From Candidatus Poribacteria bacterium (GTDB taxonomy: Bacteria > Poribacteria > WGA-4E > UBA9662), in NCBI GenBank assembly GCA_002709695.1, contig PAQF01000005.1, positions 52,275 through 116,274 of the forward strand: 64,000 nucleotides of DNA. Reading direction: 5' to 3'. This document shows positions 36,201 to 44,475 of this stretch, in pieces (position 1 is the first letter of the stretch; every line of letters starts with the position of its first letter). The notes under the pieces were generated by a model. It did no database searches. It worked only from the letters and a program-made list of their open reading frames with translations, and was not told the DNA's origin. A program made the translations under genes and the position numbers.

Positions 36201-36686
36201 TCCATCCTGCAAGTGAGCGGTGCCATAGACTTGACTATGGGTGGAGTTGGGTACGAGGTTTTTGAACCCAATACAAACTATGTCCGCGTTTATAACCCCA
36301 AAAAGGAATTTGGGCCAAGCGAATGGCGCCGTATGGTTTACCAACGAAAAATCCGTATGGAAGGAGACGCGACTTTTGAAGCCTTTGATTGCCCTGACGG
36401 GGGACAAGTTTGTCCCAAGAGAACTCGTTCGATAACAGCTTTACAAGCCCTGAATCTACTAAACAGTCATTTCATAATTCAGCAAGCAGACTTGTTTTCC
36501 CAACGTTTATCGCAGGAAACAAGCCAAAACATTTCCGACCAAGTTCACTATGGATTTCAACTAGCCTATGGCCGAAAACCAGACCAGCAAGAACTACAAA
36601 AATCGATAGCATTGGTAGAATCGCATGGATTACCAATTTTCTGTCGAGCGATTTTCAACACCAATGAATTCATGTTCATTAACTGA
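33207..36686 (+). CDS. Exported PSCyt1-DUF1549-DUF1553 protein with discoidin-like insert
   Basis: This 1159-residue Planctomycete-type protein has a signal peptide, then a PSCyt1 cytochrome domain with haem motif C54-Y-Q-C-H58. DUF1549/PSCyt2 follows, with the second haem motif C356-A-R-C-H360 followed by DHKFDP. The C-terminal DUF1553/PSD1 domain spans about 880-1140 (NRIWHYHFGEGIV, SNTYTQSSRPT). Between them a roughly 400-residue insert includes a discoidin-like jelly-roll (VRFTVLETNSGQPCIDELEIY, INDGLYGNSYSW, WVEIELAQKSAISRITWG). Such proteins are almost always encoded next to DUF1501 proteins and are thought to act in extracellular polysaccharide or sulfated-glycan use, without biochemical proof. 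A GGAGG site precedes the ATG; the DUF1501 gene follows 60 bases later. Confidence 0.93.
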   Translation: MKKEKFQFSRIFLIVLTIGLSCINYLTAAKQNKPNKDTKISFNSDIEPILAAKCYQCHGPNKQKSSLNLHDEQSALHGGGSMKPAIVPGKSSESYLIQRITSENKIERMPPAEREPVTPEEIRLLRMWIDQGADWPEKTVTPVENQLFKKDHWAFQPVVRPKVPVLNNAADKARARNPIDNFILNQLHKKGLSPSKEADRTTLIRRWSQTLTGLPPSPEDVEQFVADHNPDAYERLVEQLLASPHYGERWGQHWLDIVRFAETSGFEVNTPRPNAWHYRDYVIQAFNKDTPYNQFILEQLAGDTVGADIATGFLVAGPKDLVGSPDIRLTLAQRMDELHDMINTTGMTFMGLTTGCARCHDHKFDPISQHDYYAMQAVFSGVKHGDRVLNSAEYEANQKKTKETKEKLNQIKKQLSKFEPLAFTRKTLIIDDQLPGKEKTSRTDATTLMEIGGTSGYTSGKKRGERSDPGDLGRLPNIGKEYTWWKAAQKDVFTWNPGLSGRHQIWLSWGCGLSGRSNTTKALHTTDAEYHLDLDGDLKTQDDRKLIAIINQQKLADGSEAPTELVGASGSKNLWSGLYAAGIHELHPTSRIILRGGSSAAPVTADTVVFQQVTDSLNSQEATPQLRPAVQTRQNSERFKPIEAKFVRFTVLETNSGQPCIDELEIYTEGSDSHNVALASVGAKATASGTLPGYDIHKLQHINDGLYGNSYSWISNETGKGWVEIELAQKSAISRITWGRDQKGNFGDRIPTQYKIEVAADAMRHWNLISSAEDRIPFVSAPKTNSSSKNNGGLFYPIRDFPKDAIIALKDLIGQAKALDEKLDELAMDVPMIYAGQFDQPEELTHWLYRGDPFQKRDVVKPGGISAFKGNLNLDNDTLESQRRLRLAQWISNEENPLTARVMVNRIWHYHFGEGIVKSPSDFGINGGEPTHPKLLDWLASEFKDSGWSIKSIQRLILLSNTYTQSSRPTKHGLAVDADCRLLWRFPPRRLAAEVIRDSILQVSGAIDLTMGGVGYEVFEPNTNYVRVYNPKKEFGPSEWRRMVYQRKIRMEGDATFEAFDCPDGGQVCPKRTRSITALQALNLLNSHFIIQQADLFSQRLSQETSQNISDQVHYGFQLAYGRKPDQQELQKSIALVESHGLPIFCRAIFNTNEFMFIN

Positions 36687-36746
36687 TTAGAACTCTCGAA
36701 TACGATTTCCTAGCATAACCTTAATATTACCAGGAGGATAAGGGGG

Positions 36747-38234
36747 ATGCCTAAACACTCAATATCACATTCTGGGCGACGTTTGCTCAGTCGCCGAACC
36801 TTTCTGCAAGACACCAGCAATGGACTCGGCGCAATTGCCATGACTTATCTACTAAATAGTCAAGGACTATTATCTGCACAGAATAAGCAAATTGCTATTC
36901 GACCAGATATTGATCCGCAAAAGCCTTTAGCAGCGAGAACTCCTCATTTCGTCCCCAAAGCCAAGAAGGTATTGGTCATATTTTGTTCAGGAGGATTCAG
37001 TCATGTAGATTCGTGGGATTATAAACCCGAATTGATCCGTCGTCATAATCAACCTATGCCGGGAGCATCAGATCTGATTACTTTTCAAGGAGAACAAGGT
37101 AACTTAATTCAAAGCCCCTACACTTTCAAACCCAGAGGAGAAAGTGGAAAATACATTTCCGACCTAATACCGAACTTGGCAGAATTAGCCGATGACATGT
37201 GCTTCATTCATTCCATGACCGCTCTTAAAAACACTCATGGCCCAGCTGAAAACCAGATGAATACAGGTTTCGCCTTAGATGGATTCCCAAGTATGGGAGC
37301 TTGGACGTCCTACGCACTCGGCACAGAAAACGAAAATCTACCCGCATTTGTCTGCATCCCCGATCCCAGAGGCGTGCCACAATCAGGCCCCAACAACTGG
37401 AGCAACGGTTTCCTACCTGCTGTCTTTCAAGGTGCTCCCTTTAATGCGAGTAAACCAATATATAATTTAGCCAGACCCAAAGGAATCAGCCGAGATGATG
37501 ACTTGGCTACCCATGACTTCTTGCAGTTCATGAACGATAAACACTTGGAGAAATTCCCTGATGACACTGAGCTGAGTGCTCGAGTGTCAAGCTACGAGCT
37601 AGCCGCTAAGATGCAATTAAGCGTACCGGATATCAGCGACCTATCGAAAGAAAGCCCAAGTATCATCAAACAGTATGGAGCAGATGATCCTGACCCAATT
37701 AGAGCCGGTTTTGCCCGTAATTGCATTATGGCCCGACGTTTATTAGAAAAGGGTGTTCGGTTTGTTCAGTTATTCAATGGTGCTTATGCTATGGGAGAAG
37801 GTGTCGGAAACTGGGATGGTCATAAAACGCTTAAAGCCCAATATGACATCCATGCACCTATTCTCGATAGACCAGCAGCAGCATTACTGAGAGATTTAAA
37901 ATCACGAGGTATGCTTGAAGACACACTGGTTGTTTGGGCTACTGAATTCGGTAGAATGCCAACTTTTCAGATGGGTGCAAGCGGCCGTGACCACAATCCC
38001 TATGGATTTACAACCTGGATGGCTGGAGCTGGAGTTAAGCCAGCCTTTTCATACGGAGCGACAGACGATTTTGGCTATCAAGCTGCTGAAAATATAGTCA
38101 CTGTTTATGACTTTCATGCTACCATTCTACATCTATTAGGCTTAGACCACACTCAACTTAGTTTCTATCACAATGGTATCCAACGCCGTTTGACGGATGT
38201 ACACGGACATGTAATTAAAGATATTCTTGCTTAA
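36747..38234 (+). CDS. DUF1501 protein with Tat signal
   Basis: This 495-residue protein belongs to the DUF1501 family, related to the alkaline phosphatase/sulfatase superfamily. The N-terminus has a twin-arginine signal ([19 protein letters not shown]), implying export in folded form, often with a bound metal or cofactor. Family motifs are present: [35 protein letters not shown], and near the C-terminus [11 protein letters not shown] with [15 protein letters not shown]. It pairs with the PSCyt1/DUF1553 protein just upstream; the two are probably partners. AGGAGG with an 8-base spacer precedes the ATG. A PhyH gene follows 28 bases after the stop, which is unusual for this pair and suggests one transcription unit. 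Confidence 0.93.
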   Translation: MPKHSISHSGRRLLSRRTFLQDTSNGLGAIAMTYLLNSQGLLSAQNKQIAIRPDIDPQKPLAARTPHFVPKAKKVLVIFCSGGFSHVDSWDYKPELIRRHNQPMPGASDLITFQGEQGNLIQSPYTFKPRGESGKYISDLIPNLAELADDMCFIHSMTALKNTHGPAENQMNTGFALDGFPSMGAWTSYALGTENENLPAFVCIPDPRGVPQSGPNNWSNGFLPAVFQGAPFNASKPIYNLARPKGISRDDDLATHDFLQFMNDKHLEKFPDDTELSARVSSYELAAKMQLSVPDISDLSKESPSIIKQYGADDPDPIRAGFARNCIMARRLLEKGVRFVQLFNGAYAMGEGVGNWDGHKTLKAQYDIHAPILDRPAAALLRDLKSRGMLEDTLVVWATEFGRMPTFQMGASGRDHNPYGFTTWMAGAGVKPAFSYGATDDFGYQAAENIVTVYDFHATILHLLGLDHTQLSFYHNGIQRRLTDVHGHVIKDILA

Positions 38235-38262
38235 AATAAAAAATTGGAGAAAGAATACACAA

Positions 38263-39102
38263 ATGAACAATATAGAACAATATGAATTTGATAGACAAGG
38301 CTTTTTAGTCTTGAAAGATTTTTTGACCTCTCAAGAGGTAACGACACTCGCACCAATAATAAACAAATTAGTCAATCACGGAGAAGACCATTACACACAA
38401 GAACCACGTAAACAGAGCAAATGGGGACCAAACTACCATTTCAATGCTGAGAACGGATACCATGTTAATGGTGGGACGAAAAACGGTGAAACAATTATTA
38501 TAGAAGATTTTTTCAATTTTGACCCAGCCTTCGATTGCCTAGTTAACCACCCGAAAACCATGTCTTACATCACCAAAATTGTTCAGGGAGAAACTGGCAT
38601 TAATAACTCCGAATTGAGAGTTCGGTATACAGATAATGCTAGTGGCACTCATGGAGGCGGGCCCACTAACCCTAAATATCGTTATGCGACCAATGACCAT
38701 GGAATCGACGCCATGATGGTTCGCATAATTTATTTTGTTCAAGATGTTGATGCAGATCAAGGAGCCTTTAGTGTGGTTCCCGGAACCCACAAAACCCGAT
38801 TGCCAATGCCCTACACATGTTCCGTTGACGAAGAACCCGGCATGATTGGCCTTGAGGTCAAAGCCGGAGATGCTATTCTCTTTACCGAGAATTTGCGACA
38901 TGGGGGATTAACGAATCAATCAGATCAAGTTCGTAAAACGCTGCATGTTGGTTACGGTCCCGCGTGGATGATGTCACAGAACATCGCAACCATGGACGAA
39001 GTTCCTTACATCAAACCTGAAACATGGCATCGTTACGATCAAGGACAACGCGAACTTTTCCAGGCATGGTTGAGAACAGACCCAGAATATCAAACTTGCT
39101 AG
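38263..39102 (+). CDS. PhyH-family protein with HGG in place of HxD (second copy)
   Basis: This 279-residue protein is the close relative of the one at 31336: both begin YEFDRQGF after five or six residues and share MMSQNIATMDE near the end. I use the ATG at 38263, which aligns with its relative's start; a longer frame opens upstream within the DUF1501 stop region. His130-Gly-Gly replaces the iron-binding HxD, His213 and Arg224 are present. The two HGG proteins flank the normal PhyH and the PSCyt1/DUF1501 pair, so the cluster is bracketed by paralogues. A role in modifying the same substrate at different steps, or as a heterodimer, is an inference. Confidence 0.85.
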   Translation: MNNIEQYEFDRQGFLVLKDFLTSQEVTTLAPIINKLVNHGEDHYTQEPRKQSKWGPNYHFNAENGYHVNGGTKNGETIIIEDFFNFDPAFDCLVNHPKTMSYITKIVQGETGINNSELRVRYTDNASGTHGGGPTNPKYRYATNDHGIDAMMVRIIYFVQDVDADQGAFSVVPGTHKTRLPMPYTCSVDEEPGMIGLEVKAGDAILFTENLRHGGLTNQSDQVRKTLHVGYGPAWMMSQNIATMDEVPYIKPETWHRYDQGQRELFQAWLRTDPEYQTC

Positions 39103-39160
39103 CATTTACCATCAACTTGTGTTCTACCATCTTTTTTCTGACATTCTTCTATCTAAATTT

Positions 39161-39184
39161 TGCAAAATCCAGATAGATTTTGCA
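39161..39184 (+). terminator. Weak hairpin after the PhyH/PSCyt1 cluster
   Basis: TGCAAAATC (39161-39169) and GATTTTGCA (39176-39184) form a perfect nine-base stem with a six-base loop, about 60 bases after the PhyH stop. There is no T tail, so it is only a candidate terminator. The rest of the 302-base gap up to the transporter holds only the promoter candidate listed next. Confidence 0.35.
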
Positions 39185-39317
39185 GCGACCCGGATAGAAA
39201 AGTCAAAATTTTCCTATCCTAAATACATCCAACTCTGATATTATTCACTCTTGTTATTCCAAATTGTTTTTTACGCTTATTGGTTGGTTACTGCATTAAA
39301 AGTAGTTCTCCGCTAAC

Positions 39318-39347
39318 TTGTGCAATTCAGTACAACTTCCATATAGT
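39318..39347 (+). promoter_or_regulatory. Candidate promoter of the ABC transporter operon
   Basis: TTGTGC (39318-39323) and TATAGT (39342-39347) are spaced by 18 bases and lie about 58 bases before the first binding-protein ATG. The -10 matches five of six consensus bases, the -35 only the first three. Three related nonamers (GTGCAATTC, GTACAACTT, GTGCAACTT) overlap it and might be regulator contacts. Confidence 0.35.
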
Positions 39348-39404
39348 GCAACTTTTCATTAGGGAATACACTATGCACAAAAACACCTAAAAGGAAAAAT
39401 AAAA

Positions 39405-41363
39405 ATGCGGAATAGACTGAGACCCATAACTTTATCAATTTTGATCGGAATAATTATCATTCTACTAAATGCATGTACAGACAGATCGAACACAACTGAA
39501 TCAACTCCAAGTTCCAAGTCACAATTGCCAGTCGATTTGCCTCGCCAAGACGTGTTTGTAGTTGACCAGATTTTCCGCTATAACGTCGTTGAAAATTTCA
39601 ACCTCTGGATGCCGAATATACCAAGTCCAACCAGACAAGGTCTGATTATGGATTCACTGTGGTATATTGATCAGGAAACAGGTAACAAGATTAATGCTCT
39701 CTCCGCCGAGCCTCCTACCTACAATAAAGATTTCACTCAGATGACGGTCAAACTTCGCTCGGGAGTATACTGGAATGATGGCGTGGAATTTACCGCCGAT
39801 GACCTAGTTTTCACAGTCAACAACCTAAAATCACATGTAGGTATGCTCTGGTCAACTGAACTTAACCTCTTCGTTAAAGAGATCAAAAAGATCGACAATT
39901 ATACCGTCATTTTCGAACTAAAAGATTCCAATCCACGGTTCCACTATTATTTTACCGTTAGATACAATGCAGTCTGGATGCAACCCAAACATATCTGGAA
40001 AGATGTTGAGGATCCAATGTCGTTCAAGTTCAATCCTCCGGTTTCATTAGGAGCCTATGAATACGCTGATTCGGATCCCGCAGGTTATTGGGAACTATTT
40101 AAAAGACGAGGAGATTGGAAAAGAACAACTCCAGGCATCTTGACCGAGAAACCCGGACCTTCCTATATCATGAGCATCTTCTACGGCGGCTCTGAACGTA
40201 AAGCAATGGCTATGGCCAGACACGAACTTGACTTGTTTATGAACGTAGATTACGAAGCATTTCAAGCTGTACTAAAGAAAACCCCAACGGCTAGATCTTG
40301 GTACAAAGAATTCCCCTGGGCTTACCCCAACGAGCTAAGCGGCCGTTATTTTGGTTTTAATCTCGGTCGTGAAACGGTCTTTGCCAACAAGGACGTCCGT
40401 TGGGCATTGACCCTAGCATTAGATATCGTTGATCTACAAACAGAATATATCGGTGGAGTTGCACGAGTTACGGCTATACCTCACCCAGCTACTCCGGTAC
40501 AAATGGAACTGTACCATAACCCATTGGAATCATGGCTAAAAGAATTGCAAATTGAGATTGAAGAAGGAATATTCTACCGACCATACGACGACACGGTACC
40601 AAAAAAGATTGCCGATTGGGCAAAAAAACAAGGATACTCTGTCCCTACAGACACCAAAGAACTGAGGTTACTGTTTGGTACCGGGTGGTGGAAACATGAC
40701 CCGGAAATTGCCGAACGATTATTGCTGGAAAATGGTTTTACTCGTAACTCCAAAGGCAAGTGGCTGACTCCTGACGGGGAACTGTGGGAAATTAAGATGA
40801 TCGTCGCCCCAGACGAAGTCGATATTTATCGATTAGCCATCGGAGCTCAGGATCAATGGGCAGATTTCGGTCTCAAACTGGAACTAGAGACGTTACAAAG
40901 AGACCCGTATTCAACTCGCAACTATATGGGAGAATTCGAAGCCATCTCCAGTTGGGGAAATGCTTCTAGTGGAGACGCTACCGCAGATAAATGGCAGGCT
41001 ATCTTTGGATTACACTCACAGTTTTATACACCTAATGGTGAATCCACAGCAGCCAGAGGGAGCATTGACACCCTGAGAATTAAATCCAAAGAGGTAGATC
41101 TAATTATTGACGAATTAGGTAAAATCCATCCGGAGGATGATCAAGTTGTTGAATTGGGTCATGATTTCATGAAGCTATGGGTGGAAAACATGTTCTCAAT
41201 TACTACCGTTAGTTTTAAAAAGTTTGTCACTACTGATACATACTATTGGACGGGTTTCCCCACGAGTGAAAATGCGTTCGTACAACCGCTCTACTGGTTT
41301 GGTGGAGGTCGATTTACCTTTCAGCATGTGGACTCGGCAACTCGAAACAAATCTGAGCAGTAA
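39405..41363 (+). CDS. ABC importer substrate-binding lipoprotein 1 (SBP_bac_5)
   Basis: This 652-residue extracytoplasmic binding protein belongs to the Dpp/Opp class. The lipobox is L-N-A-C24. The family core is visible: PPTYNKDFTQMTVKLRSGVYWNDGVEFTADD (quoted in its first half as YNKDFTQMTVKLRSG), and the peptide-pocket region DVRWALTLALDIVDLQ. Members bind oligopeptides, but many in Thermotogae and related groups bind oligosaccharides, so the ligand is open. It is colinear, without visible gaps, with the next gene. It begins the transporter operon; the ATP-binding and permease genes lie downstream of the second copy. Confidence 0.92.
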   Translation: MRNRLRPITLSILIGIIIILLNACTDRSNTTESTPSSKSQLPVDLPRQDVFVVDQIFRYNVVENFNLWMPNIPSPTRQGLIMDSLWYIDQETGNKINALSAEPPTYNKDFTQMTVKLRSGVYWNDGVEFTADDLVFTVNNLKSHVGMLWSTELNLFVKEIKKIDNYTVIFELKDSNPRFHYYFTVRYNAVWMQPKHIWKDVEDPMSFKFNPPVSLGAYEYADSDPAGYWELFKRRGDWKRTTPGILTEKPGPSYIMSIFYGGSERKAMAMARHELDLFMNVDYEAFQAVLKKTPTARSWYKEFPWAYPNELSGRYFGFNLGRETVFANKDVRWALTLALDIVDLQTEYIGGVARVTAIPHPATPVQMELYHNPLESWLKELQIEIEEGIFYRPYDDTVPKKIADWAKKQGYSVPTDTKELRLLFGTGWWKHDPEIAERLLLENGFTRNSKGKWLTPDGELWEIKMIVAPDEVDIYRLAIGAQDQWADFGLKLELETLQRDPYSTRNYMGEFEAISSWGNASSGDATADKWQAIFGLHSQFYTPNGESTAARGSIDTLRIKSKEVDLIIDELGKIHPEDDQVVELGHDFMKLWVENMFSITTVSFKKFVTTDTYYWTGFPTSENAFVQPLYWFGGGRFTFQHVDSATRNKSEQ

Positions 41364-41501
41364 TGAAAAAACTATGGAAGGAGTTTCAGCATAGTATAGC
41401 CTACAAGTCCTATGTCATATACAGAAAGGAACACCAGTCAAACGAGTAATAACTAATTTGACCACGACCCCAAAATATCACCTAAAAGAAAGAAGATAAG
41501 A

Positions 41502-43460
41502 ATGCAAAACAGATCGAAATTCATAGTTCTGTTAGGTCTAGTTGGAATAAATATTATTTTGCTAACTGCATGTAAAGATCAAACGAACACAACTAAGACA
41601 ACTTCAAGTTCCAAATCACAGTTACCAGTTGATTTACCACGTCAAGACATATTGGTAGTTGACCAGATTTTTCGCTATAGCGTCGTTGAGAACTTTAACC
41701 TCTGGATGCCAGGGATTCCAAGTCCAACCAAACAAGGTCTGATTATGGATTCACTGTGGTATATCGACCAAGAAACAGGTCAGCAGATCAACTCGCTTTC
41801 TACTGCCTCCCCTCGCTATAATAAAGACTTCACTCAAATGACAGTCAAACTTCGTTCGGGAGTATACTGGAGTGACGGCGTGGAATTTACCGCCGATGAT
41901 CTGGTTTTTACAGTCAACAACCTAAAATCAAACCCAGGTATGCTCTGGTCAACTGAACTCGAGCTCTTCGTTAAAGAGGTCAAAAAAGTCGACAATTATA
42001 CCGTTATTTTCGAACTAAAAGATTCCAATCCACGGTTCCACTATCAATTTACTATTAAATACAACGGAGTCTGGATGCAACCCAAACACATCTGGGAAGA
42101 TGTTGAGGATCCAATGACATTCAAATTCAATCCTCCAGTTTCATTGGGAGCTTACGAATACGCTGATTCGGATCCATCAGGCTACTGGGAACTATTTAAA
42201 CGAAGACAGGATTGGGAAAGAACAACTCCAGGGATCTTGACCGGGAAACCGGGTCCTCCCTACATCATGTCGGTTTTTTATGGTGATAGTGGCCGTAAAG
42301 CTATGGCCATAACCAGACACGAACTCGATATGGTGCAAAACGTGGATTACGAAGCATTTCAAGCTATACTAAAGAAAACACCGACAGCTCGGTCCTGGTA
42401 CAAAGAATTCCCCTGGGCTTACCCTAATGAACAGAGTGCCCGTTACTTTGGTTTTAATCTCGGAAGCGAAACAGTGTTATCCAACAAGGACGTTCGTTGG
42501 GCATTGACCCTAGCACTAGATATTGTTGATCTACAAACAGAATATATCGGTGGAGTCGCACGAGTTACGGCTATACCTCATCCAGCGAGTCCACCCCAAA
42601 TGGAACTGTACCATACCCCACTGGAACCATGGCTGAAAGAATTGCAAATTGAGATCGAAGAAGGAATATTCTACCATCCGTATGATGATGCGGTACCAAA
42701 AAAGATTGCCGCTTGGGCAAGAAAACAAGGGCACTCAATCCCTTCAGGTGCTGAAGAACTACGGTTGCTATTTGGTACCGGGTGGTGGAAACATGACCCG
42801 GAAATTGCCGAACGATTATTGCTCAAAAATGGCTTTACCCGCAATAGAAACGGAGAATGGCTAACTCCGGATGGAGAACTATGGAAAATTAAGATGATCG
42901 TCGCCCCAGACGAGGTAGAAATATACCGGTTGGCCATCGGCGCTCAGGACCAATGGGCAGATTTCGGCCTCAAGCTGGAAATAGAAACATTACAAAGAGA
43001 TCCATATTACAATCGTAATTTAATGGGAGAATTCGAAGCCATCTCCAGTTGGTCAAATGCTTCTACTGGAGACGCTACAAGAGATAAATGGCAGGCTATC
43101 TTCGGATTACACTCACAGTTTTATACACCTATTGGGAAATCCACAGCTACTACAGGAAGCACTAACACCTTGAGAGTAAAATCCAAAGAGATGGATCGAA
43201 TTATTGATGAACTGGACCAAATCCATCCGGAGGATGACCGAGTTGTTGAATTGGGCCGTGAATTCATGAAGCTATGGGTTGAAAACATGTTCTCGATTAT
43301 TACCATTAGTTTCAAGAACTTTACAACCGTTGACCAATATTATTGGACTGGTTTCCCAACGAATGAGAACCCTTTCGTTCAACCACTCTACTGGTTTGGG
43401 GGGGGACGTTTCACTTTTCAGAACGTGGCACCCGCAGCTGGAAATACACCTAAGCAATAA
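41502..43460 (+). CDS. ABC importer substrate-binding lipoprotein 2 (tandem copy)
   Basis: This 652-residue near copy of the preceding binding protein has lipobox L-T-A-C24. Long blocks are identical, for example DLPRQD, TARSWYKEFPWAYPNE and LTLALDIVDLQTEYIGG. Differences concentrate in the surface region around residues 55-110 and 395-410 and in the C-terminal lobe, compatible with altered ligand choice. A run of eight G residues at about 43398-43405 encodes FGGGR near the C-terminus. The first permease starts 14 bases after the stop, so this copy is the one tightly bound to the transport operon. The copies probably share the same membrane components and widen or shift specificity. Confidence 0.92.
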   Translation: MQNRSKFIVLLGLVGINIILLTACKDQTNTTKTTSSSKSQLPVDLPRQDILVVDQIFRYSVVENFNLWMPGIPSPTKQGLIMDSLWYIDQETGQQINSLSTASPRYNKDFTQMTVKLRSGVYWSDGVEFTADDLVFTVNNLKSNPGMLWSTELELFVKEVKKVDNYTVIFELKDSNPRFHYQFTIKYNGVWMQPKHIWEDVEDPMTFKFNPPVSLGAYEYADSDPSGYWELFKRRQDWERTTPGILTGKPGPPYIMSVFYGDSGRKAMAITRHELDMVQNVDYEAFQAILKKTPTARSWYKEFPWAYPNEQSARYFGFNLGSETVLSNKDVRWALTLALDIVDLQTEYIGGVARVTAIPHPASPPQMELYHTPLEPWLKELQIEIEEGIFYHPYDDAVPKKIAAWARKQGHSIPSGAEELRLLFGTGWWKHDPEIAERLLLKNGFTRNRNGEWLTPDGELWKIKMIVAPDEVEIYRLAIGAQDQWADFGLKLEIETLQRDPYYNRNLMGEFEAISSWSNASTGDATRDKWQAIFGLHSQFYTPIGKSTATTGSTNTLRVKSKEMDRIIDELDQIHPEDDRVVELGREFMKLWVENMFSIITISFKNFTTVDQYYWTGFPTNENPFVQPLYWFGGGRFTFQNVAPAAGNTPKQ

Positions 43461-43474
43461 ACAGGAAACAGCCC

Positions 43475-44473
43475 ATGAATCTTCTGAAAAGCTATTTTTT
43501 GCCCAGACTGTCCCAATGGTTAATCACCATCCTTGTGGGAGTAACAGTAACATTTATTCTCCCCAGACTTCTTCCAACTGACCCCGTAGAGAGAACGCTA
43601 AGTACACTTAGCAGCCTTCAAACTATGGATCCAAGAGCTGTCGAAAGCCTGAAGGAAGCATTAGAAGATCTATACGGCCTAGGTGGAAGTCCTTTTGAAC
43701 AATACATCAACTATTGGAAAAGACTGATTCGGGGTGATTTAGGACCATCAATGAGTGCTTTCCCAACCCCAGTCATAGAAATTATTGGTGCAGGATTACC
43801 ATGGACAGTAGGATTGCTGATCAGCACCATCTTCATCTCCTGGATTCTAGGCATTATCTTAGGCACACTAGCCGGTTACCTTCCCAAAAATCTATGGTGC
43901 CAAATTATGGATAAGATTTTTATTTCGATTTATCCAATTCCCTATTACATTCTAGCCTTAATTTTGGTTATGTCATTTTGCTACCATTTCCAAGTTTTCC
44001 CACTTGTTGGCGGGGCCTCAGGAAAACCTGAGATCAGCTGGTCTTACCTCAGCAGCATATTGTGGCACAGCTTTCTACCAGCAACTTCACTGATTGTCGG
44101 ATCAACCGCCTTTAGATTCATCATGGCTAAGGCCTTAACTTCCACCATCATCGCCAGCGATTACGTACACTATGCTGAAACCGCTGGATTGTCAAGATGG
44201 CGAATCGTTTTGTTCTATGTAATCAGGAATACTTTGTTGCCTCAAGCTACCGATTTGGGACTATCAATAGGAGCAATTTTCAGTGGGACAGTGATCACTG
44301 AGGTTGTTTTCAGCTATCCTGGCATTGGTTATTCACTCTACATGGGTCTTCTTCAAGCAGACTTTAATCTCATCTTGGGAATAACGGTATTTTCCATTGT
44401 CGGTATTGCTACAGCTGCTTTACTTGTAGATTTAAGTTATCCTCTTCTCGATCCCAGGGTGAGGTACAAATAA
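43475..44473 (+). CDS. ABC importer permease, DppB/OppB type
   Basis: This 332-residue permease has about six membrane helices: an N-terminal helix, a long periplasmic loop with an RGDLGPSMS segment, and five helices in the conserved BPD_transp_1 domain. The cytoplasmic EAA-like loop that docks the ATPase is YVHYAETAGLSRWRIVLFYVI (positions about 228-248), followed by RNTLLP. An AGGAAA site precedes the ATG. It forms the transmembrane heterodimer with the next gene, whose ATG is 3 bases after this stop, so the two are translated together. Length is normal for the family. Confidence 0.93.
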   Translation: MNLLKSYFLPRLSQWLITILVGVTVTFILPRLLPTDPVERTLSTLSSLQTMDPRAVESLKEALEDLYGLGGSPFEQYINYWKRLIRGDLGPSMSAFPTPVIEIIGAGLPWTVGLLISTIFISWILGIILGTLAGYLPKNLWCQIMDKIFISIYPIPYYILALILVMSFCYHFQVFPLVGGASGKPEISWSYLSSILWHSFLPATSLIVGSTAFRFIMAKALTSTIIASDYVHYAETAGLSRWRIVLFYVIRNTLLPQATDLGLSIGAIFSGTVITEVVFSYPGIGYSLYMGLLQADFNLILGITVFSIVGIATAALLVDLSYPLLDPRVRYK

Positions 44474-44475
44474 TA

